A program made the position numbers and the translations under genes. Below the pieces are notes generated by a model that was not told where the DNA came from, did not search any database, and saw nothing but the letters and a program-made list of their open reading frames with translations. From assembly GCA_937900135.1 (NCBI GenBank), contig CALCDJ010000077.1, forward strand, positions 1-64,000: 64,000 bases of DNA, given 5' to 3'. This document shows positions 17,020 through 26,228 of this stretch, in pieces. The stretch's first letter is position 1; the number at the start of each line of letters is the position of its first letter. The stretch comes from an uncultured Blautia sp. GTDB lineage: Bacteria > Bacillota > Clostridia > Lachnospirales > Lachnospiraceae.

Positions 17020-17997
17020 ATGGATCAAATGTATCATGTATCGTCAAATCCCCATGTACGGGATAAGATGAGTACCAGCAGGATTATGCAGCTGGTGGTT
17101 CTTGCGCTGCTTCCTGCCACACTTTTTGGAATTTATAATTTTGGTTTTCGAGCGCTTTTGATTGTGCTGATTTCAGTGGCTTCCAGTGTGGGCTTTGAAT
17201 GGCTGTACGATCGGCTGATGCACAAGAAGAATACCATTGGTGATTTCAGCGCAGCGGTGACCGGACTTTTGCTGGCTTTGAATATGCCGGTGTCCATTCC
17301 GCTGTGGATGCCTGTTCTGGGAAGTGCGTTTGCTATTATTGTAGTAAAACAGCTTTTCGGCGGCCTGGGTCAGAACTTTATGAACCCGGCGCTGGCAGGA
17401 AGATGTTTCCTGATGATTTCCTTTGCAGGGCGAATGACAGATTTTGCTGTATCAGAAAACTTCAGAGGCGTGGTGGATACGGTTTCCGGAGCTACACCGC
17501 TGGCTGCTTTGAAGGCCAACGGTTTTGGAGAGGGATCGGTTCCTGTGTGGAATCTGTTTCTTGGAAATGTACAGGGAACCATTGGTGAGACTTCTGCCCT
17601 TGCGATTCTGATCGGTGCGGCAATTCTTCTGATTTTTAAAGTCATCGATCTCAAAGTACCCCTTACTTATATTGGCAGCTTTTCCATATTTGTAATCCTT
17701 TATATGCTGTTCTCAGGTATGGGATTTCAGGGGGGATATTTTCTGAGTCACCTCTTTGGAGGCGGACTGATGCTGGGAGCCTGGTTTATGGCAACTGATT
17801 ATGTTACCACACCCATCACCCCAAAAGGACAGCTGGTATATGGATGCTGTCTTGGTATTCTCACCGCAATATTCCGTCTTTTCGGCGGTTCGGCAGAAGG
17901 TGTTTCCTATGCCATTATTTTCTGCAATCTGCTTGTTCCGCTGATTGAGCGGGTAACTCGTCCTACCGCATTCGGAAAAGGAGGGAAAAAAGCATGA
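17020..17997 (+). CDS. rnfD: Rnf complex subunit RnfD
   Basis: A 325-residue integral membrane subunit, homologous to NqrB. It has around nine to ten hydrophobic segments. The motif VDTVSGATPLAALK contains the threonine that covalently carries FMN. GGLGQNFMNPALAGRCFL and ATDYVTTPITPKGQ are family landmarks. It begins 14 nt after rnfC and its stop overlaps the rnfG start by 4 nt, so translation is coupled. Together with RnfG, A and E it forms the ion-translocating membrane core. Confidence 0.97.
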   Translation: MDQMYHVSSNPHVRDKMSTSRIMQLVVLALLPATLFGIYNFGFRALLIVLISVASSVGFEWLYDRLMHKKNTIGDFSAAVTGLLLALNMPVSIPLWMPVLGSAFAIIVVKQLFGGLGQNFMNPALAGRCFLMISFAGRMTDFAVSENFRGVVDTVSGATPLAALKANGFGEGSVPVWNLFLGNVQGTIGETSALAILIGAAILLIFKVIDLKVPLTYIGSFSIFVILYMLFSGMGFQGGYFLSHLFGGGLMLGAWFMATDYVTTPITPKGQLVYGCCLGILTAIFRLFGGSAEGVSYAIIFCNLLVPLIERVTRPTAFGKGGKKA

Positions 17998-18608
17998 AAA
18001 ACCGTATTATAAAAGATACCATTGCCATTACGGTGATTACTCTGATTGCCGGTCTTGCCCTTGGTGTGGTTCAGGACATTACGGCAGAGCCTATTGCACA
18101 GCAGAAATTAAAGGCCAAGGAAGAAGCATATCAGGCGGTTTTTGCCGATGCAGACAGCTTTGGTGAGATTTCCCTTGGAGAAGAGGGGACAGAGGCTCTG
18201 GACGCATATTTGGAAGAAAATGGTTATGGAGCTCAGAGCATTGATGAGGCTATGGGCGCGCTGGATGCTTCCGGTGAGGAAATGGGCTATGTATTTACGG
18301 TGACCACTTCCGAAGGCTATGGAGGGGACATCCAGTTTGCCATGGGTGTACAGATGGATGGAACCTTAAACGGAATTTCCATTCTTTCCATCAGTGAAAC
18401 AGCTGGTCTGGGTATGAAAGCAGATACCGATGGATTTAAAGGCCAGTTTCAGGAGAAAAAGGTGGAGCAGTTTGTTTACACAAAAAACGGAGTCCAGAAT
18501 GAGAATGAAATTCAGGCTTTAAGTGGTGCCACCATCACCACCAATGCCATGACCAATGGCGTAAATGCCGGATTGTGCGCATTCCGGTATCTGAAAGGAG
18601 GAAACTAA
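17994..18608 (+). CDS. rnfG: Rnf complex subunit RnfG
   Basis: A 204-residue subunit with one N-terminal membrane anchor and an extracytoplasmic FMN-binding domain. The covalent FMN site is in ALSGATITTNAMTNGV near residue 180, where the threonine of SGAT-x-T carries the flavin. EYAGLGMK-like residues ETAGLGMKAD fit the family. It is coupled to rnfD by an ATGA overlap and separated from rnfE by only 3 nt. Confidence 0.96.
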   Translation: MKNRIIKDTIAITVITLIAGLALGVVQDITAEPIAQQKLKAKEEAYQAVFADADSFGEISLGEEGTEALDAYLEENGYGAQSIDEAMGALDASGEEMGYVFTVTTSEGYGGDIQFAMGVQMDGTLNGISILSISETAGLGMKADTDGFKGQFQEKKVEQFVYTKNGVQNENEIQALSGATITTNAMTNGVNAGLCAFRYLKGGN

Positions 18609-18611
18609 AAG

Positions 18612-19334
18612 ATGAAAGCGAATTCACCGGCAGAACGACTAAAAAATGGAATCATTAAAGAGAATCCCACATTTGTACTGATGCTTGGAATGTGTCCCAC
18701 TCTTGCAGTTACCACCTCAGCGGTAAATGGTATTGGTATGGGTCTGACCACGACAGTGATTCTGGCAGCCTCCAATTTGATGATTTCTCTTCTTAGAAAA
18801 TTTATTCCGGATACAGTACGTATGCCTGCCTATATTGTAGTTGTGGCATCCTTTGTTACCATTGTACAGCTGCTTCTCCAGGGCTTTATCCCCGGTCTGT
18901 ATGCGGCATTGGGAATCTATATTCCTCTGATCGTGGTAAACTGTATCATTCTTGGACGTGCAGAGGCATATGCCTCCAAAAATCCTCCCATTCCCTCCCT
19001 TTTTGATGGAATTGGTATGGGACTTGGCTTTACGTTAAGTATTACCTGTATCGGCGCAGTACGTGAGTTATTAGGCGCCGGACAGCTGTTTGGATATCAG
19101 ATTCTTCCTCTGGCAGACGAAATGGCAGGAAAGGCCGGATACGAGCCCATTACCATCTTTATTCTGGCTCCTGGCGCTTTCTTTGTTCTGGCGTTTTTAT
19201 CTGCGATTCAGAACAAATTTAAGTTAGGCGCAGCCAAGCGGGGTATTGATCCCAGCAATCCTGATGCCTGCGGCGGTTCCTGTGCATCCTGTGGAAACAG
19301 TCTGTGCAAGGGGAAAGGAGGTAAGGCATCATGA
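18612..19334 (+). CDS. rnfE: Rnf complex subunit RnfE
   Basis: A 240-residue membrane subunit with six predicted transmembrane segments, paralogous to RnfA. Conserved cysteines in LGMCPTLAVT and VVNCIILGRAEA are expected to help bind the intramembrane 2Fe-2S cluster shared with RnfA. The C-terminus carries an extra cysteine-rich tail, ACGGSCASCGNSLCKG, with four Cys close together. The function of that tail is not known to me. The stop codon overlaps the rnfA start by 4 nt. Confidence 0.96.
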   Translation: MKANSPAERLKNGIIKENPTFVLMLGMCPTLAVTTSAVNGIGMGLTTTVILAASNLMISLLRKFIPDTVRMPAYIVVVASFVTIVQLLLQGFIPGLYAALGIYIPLIVVNCIILGRAEAYASKNPPIPSLFDGIGMGLGFTLSITCIGAVRELLGAGQLFGYQILPLADEMAGKAGYEPITIFILAPGAFFVLAFLSAIQNKFKLGAAKRGIDPSNPDACGGSCASCGNSLCKGKGGKAS

Positions 19335-19909
19335 AGGAATTATTACTGATCGGTATTGGAGCTGCTCTGGTTAATAATGTGGTGCTGAGTCAGTTCCTGG
19401 GCTTATGTCCCTTCCTTGGAGTCTCCAAAAAAATCGAGACAGCAGCAGGTATGGGAGGCGCAGTAATCTTTGTTATTACGCTGTCCTCCTTTGTTACCAG
19501 TCTGGTATATCAGTTTATTCTGGTTCCTTTGAATCTGGAATATCTTCAGACCATTGTATTTATTCTGATCATTGCCGCACTGGTACAGTTTGTGGAAATG
19601 TTCCTGAAGAAAGCTATGCCTCCGCTGTATCAGGCGCTGGGTGTATATCTGCCGCTGATCACTACCAACTGTGCGGTATTAGGTGTTGCGATTCTGAACG
19701 TGCAGAATGAATACAACATCCTGGAGGGTACCATCAACGGTTTTGCAACGGCAGCCGGCTTTACCATTTCCATCGTCCTTATGGCGGGACTCCGGGAAAA
19801 AATCGAATACAACGATATTCCCAAGGCATTTCAGGGATTCCCCATTGTTCTTCTGACAGCAGGACTGATGGCCATTGCATTTTTCGGATTTTCCGGATTG
19901 ATCAAATAA
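19331..19909 (+). CDS. rnfA: Rnf complex subunit RnfA
   Basis: A 192-residue subunit with six transmembrane segments. LGLCPFLGVSK and TTNCAVLGVAILN hold the conserved cysteines that pair with those of RnfE around the membrane-embedded 2Fe-2S centre. Length is exactly that of the family. It is coupled to rnfE by ATGA and followed 15 nt later by rnfB. Confidence 0.97.
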   Translation: MKELLLIGIGAALVNNVVLSQFLGLCPFLGVSKKIETAAGMGGAVIFVITLSSFVTSLVYQFILVPLNLEYLQTIVFILIIAALVQFVEMFLKKAMPPLYQALGVYLPLITTNCAVLGVAILNVQNEYNILEGTINGFATAAGFTISIVLMAGLREKIEYNDIPKAFQGFPIVLLTAGLMAIAFFGFSGLIK

Positions 19910-19924
19910 AAGGAGGCACATAGG

Positions 19925-20719
19925 ATGAATATTCAGGCAATACTTATTGCAACATTAGTGGTTGCGGCAGTCGGCCTCTTTATAGGAATCTTTCTTGGAG
20001 TTGCGGGAAAGAAGTTCGCCGTAGAGGTGGACGAAAAGGAAGTGGCTGTCCGGGAGGCTCTGCCGGGAAATAACTGCGGCGGCTGTGGATTTCCAGGCTG
20101 TGATGGACTGGCAGCAGCCATTGCCAAAGGGGAGGCTCCGGTAAACGGATGTCCCGTAGGCGGCGATGCAGTGGGCAAGGTGATCGCAGGAATCATGGGT
20201 CAAGAGGTAGTGGAAACTGCCCGCCAGGTTGCTTATGTGAAATGTACCGGAACCTGTGACAAAACAAGAAACAATTACGCTTATACGGGCGTGGAAAACT
20301 GTGAGATGATGACCTTTGTCCCAGGAGGCGGCGCAAAAGCCTGTGATTATGGATGTCTGGGATTTGGAAGCTGTGTGCAGGTCTGTCCTTTTGATGCCAT
20401 CCACATTGTAAACGGAGTGGCAGTGGTGGACAAAGAAAACTGCAAAGCCTGTGGAAAATGTGTAGCCAAATGTCCCAAGCACTTAATTGAATTGGTTCCT
20501 TATGAACAGATGGTATTTGTAGGCTGCAGTTCCCATGCCAAGGGCAAGGCAGTTACCGCTGCCTGTGATGTTGGATGTATCGGCTGTAAGAAATGCGAAA
20601 AGACCTGTGAAAACGGTGCGATTACGGTGACAGATTTCTGCGCGCACATTGATTATGATAAGTGTACCGGCTGTGGAGCCTGTCAGGAAGTCTGTCCAAG
20701 AGGCATTATTTCTACATAA
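19925..20719 (+). CDS. rnfB: Rnf complex subunit RnfB, multi-Fe-S ferredoxin-accepting subunit
   Basis: A 264-residue subunit that takes electrons from reduced ferredoxin. It has one N-terminal membrane anchor, then a CGGCGFPGCDGLA cluster motif near residue 50, a central domain with further cysteines, and two pairs of 4Fe-4S motifs: CVQVCPFDAI with CKACGKCVAKCP, and CIGCKKCEKTC with CTGCGACQEVCP. That many clusters is usual for clostridial RnfB. Last gene of rnfCDGEAB and followed by a terminator at 20748-20775. Confidence 0.97.
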   Translation: MNIQAILIATLVVAAVGLFIGIFLGVAGKKFAVEVDEKEVAVREALPGNNCGGCGFPGCDGLAAAIAKGEAPVNGCPVGGDAVGKVIAGIMGQEVVETARQVAYVKCTGTCDKTRNNYAYTGVENCEMMTFVPGGGAKACDYGCLGFGSCVQVCPFDAIHIVNGVAVVDKENCKACGKCVAKCPKHLIELVPYEQMVFVGCSSHAKGKAVTAACDVGCIGCKKCEKTCENGAITVTDFCAHIDYDKCTGCGACQEVCPRGIIST

Positions 20720-20747
20720 AAACAAAAAGAAACCTGATTTTACAGGA

Positions 20748-20775
20748 GGGAGGAGAAATCCTCCCTTTTCTTTTT
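20748..20775 (+). terminator. Terminator of the rnf operon
   Basis: GGGAGGA-gaaa-TCCTCCC (20748-20765) followed by TTTTCTTTTT. Confidence 0.88.
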
Positions 20776-20817
20776 GGAAACTCTGTGCTATGATACCCAT
20801 GAAAATGGAGGAATGAT

Positions 20818-21213
20818 ATGAAAAAAAAGGATTTGATTCTGGCAGGGAGTTTTCTGTGTGTGGCTTTGCTGGCCTGGCTCTTTCTTTGGGGAACCAAAGC
20901 AGGGGAAAAACACACCATCCGGATCACCGTGGATGGAGAGGTATATGGAGAATATTCTCTGGAAGAACCCCAGGTAATAGAGATTGGAACCACCAATATA
21001 TGTGAGATCAAAGATGGAAAAGCAAAAATGATCCAGGCGGATTGTCCGGATCAGCTTTGTGTGCATCAGAAAGCGCTGGATGGAACAGGAGGAACTATTG
21101 TCTGCCTTCCAAACCGTGTGGTGATTGAAGAAACAGGCACTTCTGATACCAAACCGCAGGATGTGGTGGCTTTTGGAAGAAGGCAGGAGAAAGAGGAGAA
21201 CATAGATGCATAA
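20818..21213 (+). CDS. NusG domain II-containing membrane-anchored protein
   Basis: A 131-residue protein with one N-terminal hydrophobic anchor (about residues 6-26) and an extracytoplasmic beta-rich domain. CPDQLCVHQKALDG and GGTIVCLPNRVVIE are typical of the NusG-domain-II family; the two cysteine pairs suggest redox or metal chemistry. The family is regularly found beside the Gx transporter gene and often near rnf or apbE-type genes. The ATG follows GGAGGA. The stop overlaps the next gene by 8 nt, indicating translational coupling. No experimental role is known to me. Confidence 0.8.
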   Translation: MKKKDLILAGSFLCVALLAWLFLWGTKAGEKHTIRITVDGEVYGEYSLEEPQVIEIGTTNICEIKDGKAKMIQADCPDQLCVHQKALDGTGGTIVCLPNRVVIEETGTSDTKPQDVVAFGRRQEKEENIDA

Positions 21214-21700
21214 GAAAACGGCATATCTGGGACTTTTGACTGCGTTGGCCATGATTCTTGGCTATGTGGAGACGCTGCTTCCGGTGTTTGTTACAGTACC
21301 GGGGGTTAAGCTGGGACTGGCCAATCTGGCCGTGGTATTTGTTCTGTACCAGTTTACCTGGAAGGAAGCATTTTTTGTGTCCGTGGTTCGTGTTTTTGCC
21401 ATTGGATTTCTGTTTGGAAATTTATTCAGTATTGCTTACAGTCTTGCAGGAGCGCTTCTCAGCCTCTTTGTCATGACACTTCTAAAGCGGTTTGGAAGAT
21501 TGTCTCTTGTGGGAGTCAGCACCATAGGCGGGGTGACACATAATATGGGACAGCTTCTTATAGCGATGCTGATCGTGGAAAATTTTAGTCTGGTTTATTA
21601 CCTTCCTGTACTTCTTGTGGCAGGTACGGTAACCGGCTTTGGGATTGGTTTTCTGGTGGAAGAGGTAAGAAAACGGATTCCGGATTTTGGGATATGGTAA
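21206..21700 (+). CDS. Gx transporter family membrane protein (HepS component I-like)
   Basis: A 164-residue integral membrane protein with about five transmembrane segments. It matches the family annotated as heptaprenyl diphosphate synthase component I or Gx transporter, with PGVKLGLANLAVV and GGVTHNMGQLL as landmarks. The fold resembles substrate-binding S components of ECF-type transporters. It is coupled to the preceding NusG-domain-II protein gene. Substrate unknown; a role in isoprenoid or quinone-related metabolism has only been suggested by annotation. Confidence 0.78.
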   Translation: MHKKTAYLGLLTALAMILGYVETLLPVFVTVPGVKLGLANLAVVFVLYQFTWKEAFFVSVVRVFAIGFLFGNLFSIAYSLAGALLSLFVMTLLKRFGRLSLVGVSTIGGVTHNMGQLLIAMLIVENFSLVYYLPVLLVAGTVTGFGIGFLVEEVRKRIPDFGIW

Positions 21701-21719
21701 GAAGCTATCGAATAGATGT

Positions 21720-21748
21720 TTGCTTTTTGCCGGTGGGTATGGTATGAT
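21720..21748 (+). promoter_or_regulatory. Promoter of ruvAB
   Basis: TTGCTT (21720-21725), 17-nt spacer, TATGAT (21743-21748), 46 nt upstream of ruvA. Confidence 0.6.
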
Positions 21749-21793
21749 GTCAGGAGCGAGATTGGAAAAGTGTAAGAAAACAGGAGAGAATAG

Positions 21794-22408
21794 ATGATAT
21801 CATTTGTACGAGGCAAGATAGCAGAACTTACAGAACATTCCGTTATTCTGGATACTGGAAGTATGGGGTATGAGATCTATATGACAGGCGCAGCTCTGGA
21901 CCGTCTTTCCCATATCGGGGATACGGTGAAGATCCATACATATTTTCAGGTGCGGGAGGATGCCATGCAGCTCTTTGGATTTTTATCCAGAGATGATTTG
22001 AATATGTTCCGTCTTCTTCTTGGGGTCAATGGCGTGGGTCCCAAGGCTGCTCTTGGAATCCTGTCCGGGATTACACCGGATGAGCTTCGGTTTGCTGTGC
22101 TTTCCGAGGATGTGAAGACTATTTCCAAGGCGCCTGGGATCGGGAAGAAGACTGCGCAGAAGCTGATTCTGGAATTGAAGGACAAGCTGAAGCTGGAAGA
22201 TGCATTCGAGTTAAAGCTGAAGCACGAGCAGGAAGAGGGAATGGCATTTGCAGAGTCAGAGAGCAGAGACGGTCATCAGGAGGCAGTGGAAGCTCTGGTT
22301 GCGCTGGGTTACAGCAATACCGATGCCCTTCGTGCAGTTCGTCAGGTGACTGAGGTAGATCTAGGTGATGTGGAGGCTATCTTAAAGGCTGCTCTGAAGA
22401 ATATGTGA
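21794..22408 (+). CDS. ruvA: Holliday junction DNA helicase subunit RuvA
   Basis: A 204-residue protein that binds four-way junctions as a tetramer and loads RuvB rings. The N-terminal OB domain starts [12 protein letters not shown]; the two helix-hairpin-helix motifs are in [16 protein letters not shown] and [20 protein letters not shown]. The C-terminal domain III ([17 protein letters not shown]) contacts RuvB. Full length, followed 22 nt later by ruvB. Confidence 0.97.
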   Translation: MISFVRGKIAELTEHSVILDTGSMGYEIYMTGAALDRLSHIGDTVKIHTYFQVREDAMQLFGFLSRDDLNMFRLLLGVNGVGPKAALGILSGITPDELRFAVLSEDVKTISKAPGIGKKTAQKLILELKDKLKLEDAFELKLKHEQEEGMAFAESESRDGHQEAVEALVALGYSNTDALRAVRQVTEVDLGDVEAILKAALKNM

Positions 22409-22430
22409 GAATACCCGGGGGAAAGAAAGC

Positions 22431-23432
22431 ATGGAAAAAAGAATCATAACCACAGATGTGACAGAGGAAGATTTTTCCCTGGAAGGGAATCTGCGTCCCC
22501 AGACGCTGGAGGAATACATTGGACAGGAAAAAACAAAACGAACTCTGAAAATATATATTGAAGCGGCCAGACAGAGACATGATGCCCTGGATCATGTGCT
22601 TTTTTATGGCCCTCCGGGACTGGGAAAAACCACACTCTCCGGCATCATTGCCAATGAGATGGGGGTACACATGAAAGTGACATCCGGACCGGCCATTGAA
22701 AAACCAGGGGAAATGGCAGCTATTTTAAACAATCTTCAGGAGGGCGACATTCTTTTTGTGGATGAGATTCATCGTCTGAACCGCCAGGTGGAAGAGGTTT
22801 TGTATCCGGCCATGGAAGACTTTGCCATTGATATTATGATCGGGAAGGGGGCTTCCGCCCGTTCCATCCGCCTGGATCTGCCGAAATTTACTCTGGTGGG
22901 AGCTACCACAAGGGCTGGACTTTTGTCTGCTCCCCTACGTGACCGATTTGGGGTGATGCACCATCTGGAATTTTATAACCAGAAGGAACTGACAACGATT
23001 GTTCTTCGTTCTGCCCAGGTGCTGGGGGTGGAAATTGATCCCAAGGGCGCCTCTGAGATTGCCAAACGTTCCAGAGGAACGCCTCGTCTTGCCAACCGGC
23101 TTTTGAAGCGTGTGCGGGATTTTGCCCAGGTAAAATACGATGGAAAGATCACCTATGAGGTAGCGGTGTTCGCGCTGGATCTTCTGGAGGTGGATCAGTA
23201 TGGACTGGACAAGATTGACCGGAGAATCCTGAAAACACTGATTGTAAACTTTAACGGAGGACCGGTAGGTCTGGAAACACTGGCAGCTGCCATAGGAGAG
23301 GATTCCGGTACCTTGGAGGATGTATATGAGCCGTATCTTCTTCAGAACGGATTTTTGAACCGGACCCCAAGAGGGCGTATGGCCTCTGCCTTTGCTTATG
23401 CTCATTTGGGATACGAAAAGCCTGGAGAATAA
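22431..23432 (+). CDS. ruvB: Holliday junction branch migration ATPase RuvB
   Basis: A 333-residue AAA+ motor that drives branch migration with RuvA. Walker [15 protein letters not shown] is near residue 60, Walker [11 protein letters not shown] near residue 107, sensor 1 [20 protein letters not shown] with the arginine finger follows, and the winged-helix C-terminal domain ends with RTPRGRMAS. Paired with ruvA; no ruvC is present, as usual in Firmicutes. Confidence 0.98.
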   Translation: MEKRIITTDVTEEDFSLEGNLRPQTLEEYIGQEKTKRTLKIYIEAARQRHDALDHVLFYGPPGLGKTTLSGIIANEMGVHMKVTSGPAIEKPGEMAAILNNLQEGDILFVDEIHRLNRQVEEVLYPAMEDFAIDIMIGKGASARSIRLDLPKFTLVGATTRAGLLSAPLRDRFGVMHHLEFYNQKELTTIVLRSAQVLGVEIDPKGASEIAKRSRGTPRLANRLLKRVRDFAQVKYDGKITYEVAVFALDLLEVDQYGLDKIDRRILKTLIVNFNGGPVGLETLAAAIGEDSGTLEDVYEPYLLQNGFLNRTPRGRMASAFAYAHLGYEKPGE

Positions 23433-23570
23433 AGAAAAAAAGAAGGATTGCATAATTTTTTAAATTATTCTATACTTTTCTACAAAATTCGATTATAATA
23501 GAAATAGTACCGAGCCGAAGCAGGAAAAACGGCCCGAGCATAGATAAGTAAGTTACAGGAGGCTTGTACT

Positions 23571-23978
23571 ATGGCAATCAAGAACACAGCACAAGTAATC
23601 ATCGGAGGAAAGATCATTACTCTGGGCGGATATGAATCTGAGGAGTATTTTCAGAAGGTTGCATCCTATATGAATAATAAAATCTCTGAGTTAAGTGAGA
23701 TGCCGGGATATTCCAGGCAGCCCATGGAAACGAAACATACACTGCTCAGTTTGAATATTACAGATGATTATTTTAAGGCGAAGAAACAGGCAGAGATTTT
23801 TGAACAGGATCTGCAGCAGAAGGATCAGGAGATGTATGATCTGAAACATGAACTGATTTCTCTGAAAATGCAGATTGAGGAGGCACAGAAGAGAGAGCGG
23901 GAAGTATCGGAGCAAAAGAGCCTTCTGGAAGGTAAGATAAACGAATTGGAGAAAGAACTGGACGAGATACTGAAATAA
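23571..23978 (+). CDS. zapA: Cell division protein ZapA
   Basis: A 135-residue protein with an N-terminal ZapA globular domain (QVIIGGKIITLGGYESEEYFQKVASYMN, shown here in part) and a long C-terminal coiled coil from about residue 70 rich in Glu, Lys and Gln. It bundles FtsZ filaments at the division site. The start follows a strong ACAGGAGG site. A TATAAT box lies about 70 nt upstream without a clear -35. The neighbourhood of U32 peptidase, FtsW-like and PBP genes fits an envelope-growth cluster. Confidence 0.88.
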   Translation: MAIKNTAQVIIGGKIITLGGYESEEYFQKVASYMNNKISELSEMPGYSRQPMETKHTLLSLNITDDYFKAKKQAEIFEQDLQQKDQEMYDLKHELISLKMQIEEAQKREREVSEQKSLLEGKINELEKELDEILK

Positions 23979-24057
23979 GTACCGTCAGAGGAGGATTGCT
24001 TCGGTGATCCTTCTTTTTACTTTACAGGGAATGAATTTAAGACTAGGAGGGAATCAT

Positions 24058-26223
24058 TTGAAAAAACAAAAAATAGAACTTCTTGCGCCGGCAGGCTCCT
24101 ATGAGGCATTTGAGGCGGCTCTGGGCGCAGGAGCAGATGCTTTTTATGTGGGTGGTTCCGCGTTTGGCGCAAGGGCTTATGCACAGAATTTTGACCGGGA
24201 GGAACTGATCCGGGCCATTGAAACAGCGCATGTCCATGGGAAAAAGCTGTATCTTACAGTCAATACGCTTTTAAAGAACCGGGAATTAAAGGAACAGCTG
24301 TATGAATATCTGGTACCGTTTTATGAGGCGGGTCTGGATGCGGTGATCGTGCAGGATTATGGGGTGCTGCAGTTTGTCAGAAAAAATTTTCCAGGACTCC
24401 ATATCCATGCCAGTACCCAGATGACTGTAACCGGACCGGATGGCATGGTTTTTCTTGAAGAACAGGGAGCAGACCGGGTAGTGGCAGCCAGGGAACTGTC
24501 CTTGAAAGAACTGGCTGCAATGCATCAGGCAAGCTCCATTGAGATCGAAGCCTTTATCCATGGGGCGCTTTGTTATTCTTATTCCGGGCAATGTCTCATG
24601 AGCAGTCTTTTGGGAGGACGAAGCGGAAACCGGGGCCGTTGTGCTCAGACCTGCCGCCTTCCTTATGAAGTGGGCGCTTCCCGGAAAAAGAAAAAACAGA
24701 GCAGAGATTTTTGTCCTCTGAGCCTGAAGGATATCTGTACCATAGATCTTTTACCAGAGATCATTGAGGCGGGAGTTACCTCCTTAAAGATCGAGGGACG
24801 AATGAAACAGCCCAGGTATACAGCTGGTGTGACAGCCATGTACCGGAAATATCTGGATCTTCTTCTGAAAAATGGAGCAGAGAATTATCGTGTAGAAGAA
24901 AAAGACAAAACCAGTCTTCTGGAACTTTTTAACAGAGGAGGTTCCTGTCAGGGATATTATGTTCAACACAACGGGCCTTCCATGATGGCATTTTCCAATG
25001 AGAAAAAGACCGGGGATGTTATGCCTGAGATTAGAAAAAGAAAAGAAAAAATTCACGGGAATTTAATACTTTTCCCGGAAAGTCCTGCTATACTGGAAGT
25101 ATCCTGCAGAGGAGAGCAGGTAACGGCAGTGGGGGGACAGGTGGAATTTGCCAAAAGCCAGCCCTTAGAGGAAGAGCGGATTCGTCAGCAGATGAATAAG
25201 CTGGGAAATACAGAATTTGCCTGGGAAGCCCTGGAAATACAGATGGATGACAGAATTTTTGTGCCTATGAAGGCATTAAATGATCTGCGCAGGGAGGCTT
25301 TGGAGCAGCTGGCAGAAGCGCTTGTAGACAAGCAGCGCAGAAAGAGCAGTCCATCACCGGCCTTTTCCAATGTTCCAGGAGAACCGAAGTATCAGGGACC
25401 TCTTTCCATTTATGTTTCCTGTGAGACGGAAGAACAGGCCAGGGCAGCAGAACGCTGTGCGGAGCTTCAGGGTATTTATCTTCCTTTTGATGTGATGAAG
25501 AAGACCATGGAGCAGGGACTCCTTCCAGGAAGAGAATATTATCTTTCCCTTCCGCATATGACAAGGGGGATGGCGCCAAAGGGATACTGGGAACAGGTGA
25601 AGACATGGATTCAGATGGGAATGAAGGGTCTTCTGGTGAGAAATCTGGAATCCTTTGCCATGGCAGCCAAGCAGGGACTTGCCTCCCTTTGTGTGCTGGA
25701 TCATTCTCTCTATACCTGGAATGATGAGGCACAGGCATTCTGGGCAGAACAGGGAATTCTGCGAAATACCATTCCTCTGGAATTGAATGAGAAGGAACTG
25801 CGTCACCGGGTCAATGGAAACAGCGAGCTTTTAATCTATGGATATCTTCCGCTGATGCTCTCTGCCCAGTGTGTGAGAAAGAACACAGAAGGATGTGATC
25901 GGGGAGAGAAGCAGGCCGTTTTAAAAGACCGTTATGAGAAAGAGTTTCCCAGCGTTTGCCATTGCTATCCCTGGAAAATCAAAAATACAGGCAGCAAAGA
26001 GTATTGTTATAATATCATTTATAACAGTATCCCTTATGGGCTGCTTCGAGAACGGGAGCAGGTAAAGGCTCTTGGCGCAAGAGCATTACGGCTGGCGTTT
26101 ACAATGGAGGACGGGACCCGGACCGGGGAAATCTTACAGGAATTTTTACATGTATATCTTCATAATCAGGAACCCTTTGACCGGGAATTTACGAAGGGCC
26201 ATTTTAAAAGAGGAGCCGAGTAA
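24058..26223 (+). CDS. U32-family peptidase (RlhA/YrrO-like, long form)
   Basis: A 721-residue U32 protein. The N-terminus ELLAPAGSYEAFEAAL is the family signature, and EAFIHGALCYSYSGQCLMSS followed by NRGRCAQTCRLPY carries the conserved cysteines. SLKIEGRMKQPRYTAGV closes the first domain. The remaining residues resemble the DUF3656 C-terminal part of RlhA-like proteins, involved in 23S rRNA C2501 hydroxylation in Escherichia coli; others are collagenase-like. Start is the TTG at 24058: AGGAGGG lies 6 nt upstream, whereas upstream ATG codons lack a site. It follows zapA and precedes ftsW by 5 nt. Confidence 0.85.
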   Translation: MKKQKIELLAPAGSYEAFEAALGAGADAFYVGGSAFGARAYAQNFDREELIRAIETAHVHGKKLYLTVNTLLKNRELKEQLYEYLVPFYEAGLDAVIVQDYGVLQFVRKNFPGLHIHASTQMTVTGPDGMVFLEEQGADRVVAARELSLKELAAMHQASSIEIEAFIHGALCYSYSGQCLMSSLLGGRSGNRGRCAQTCRLPYEVGASRKKKKQSRDFCPLSLKDICTIDLLPEIIEAGVTSLKIEGRMKQPRYTAGVTAMYRKYLDLLLKNGAENYRVEEKDKTSLLELFNRGGSCQGYYVQHNGPSMMAFSNEKKTGDVMPEIRKRKEKIHGNLILFPESPAILEVSCRGEQVTAVGGQVEFAKSQPLEEERIRQQMNKLGNTEFAWEALEIQMDDRIFVPMKALNDLRREALEQLAEALVDKQRRKSSPSPAFSNVPGEPKYQGPLSIYVSCETEEQARAAERCAELQGIYLPFDVMKKTMEQGLLPGREYYLSLPHMTRGMAPKGYWEQVKTWIQMGMKGLLVRNLESFAMAAKQGLASLCVLDHSLYTWNDEAQAFWAEQGILRNTIPLELNEKELRHRVNGNSELLIYGYLPLMLSAQCVRKNTEGCDRGEKQAVLKDRYEKEFPSVCHCYPWKIKNTGSKEYCYNIIYNSIPYGLLREREQVKALGARALRLAFTMEDGTRTGEILQEFLHVYLHNQEPFDREFTKGHFKRGAE

Positions 26224-26228
26224 GGCGT

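Noticed and set aside
15896..17047. Long open frame antisense to rnfC
   Set aside because: The 383-codon minus-strand frame lies entirely against rnfC, shows no family motif or ribosome site, and has odd His/Cys-rich composition typical of shadow frames.
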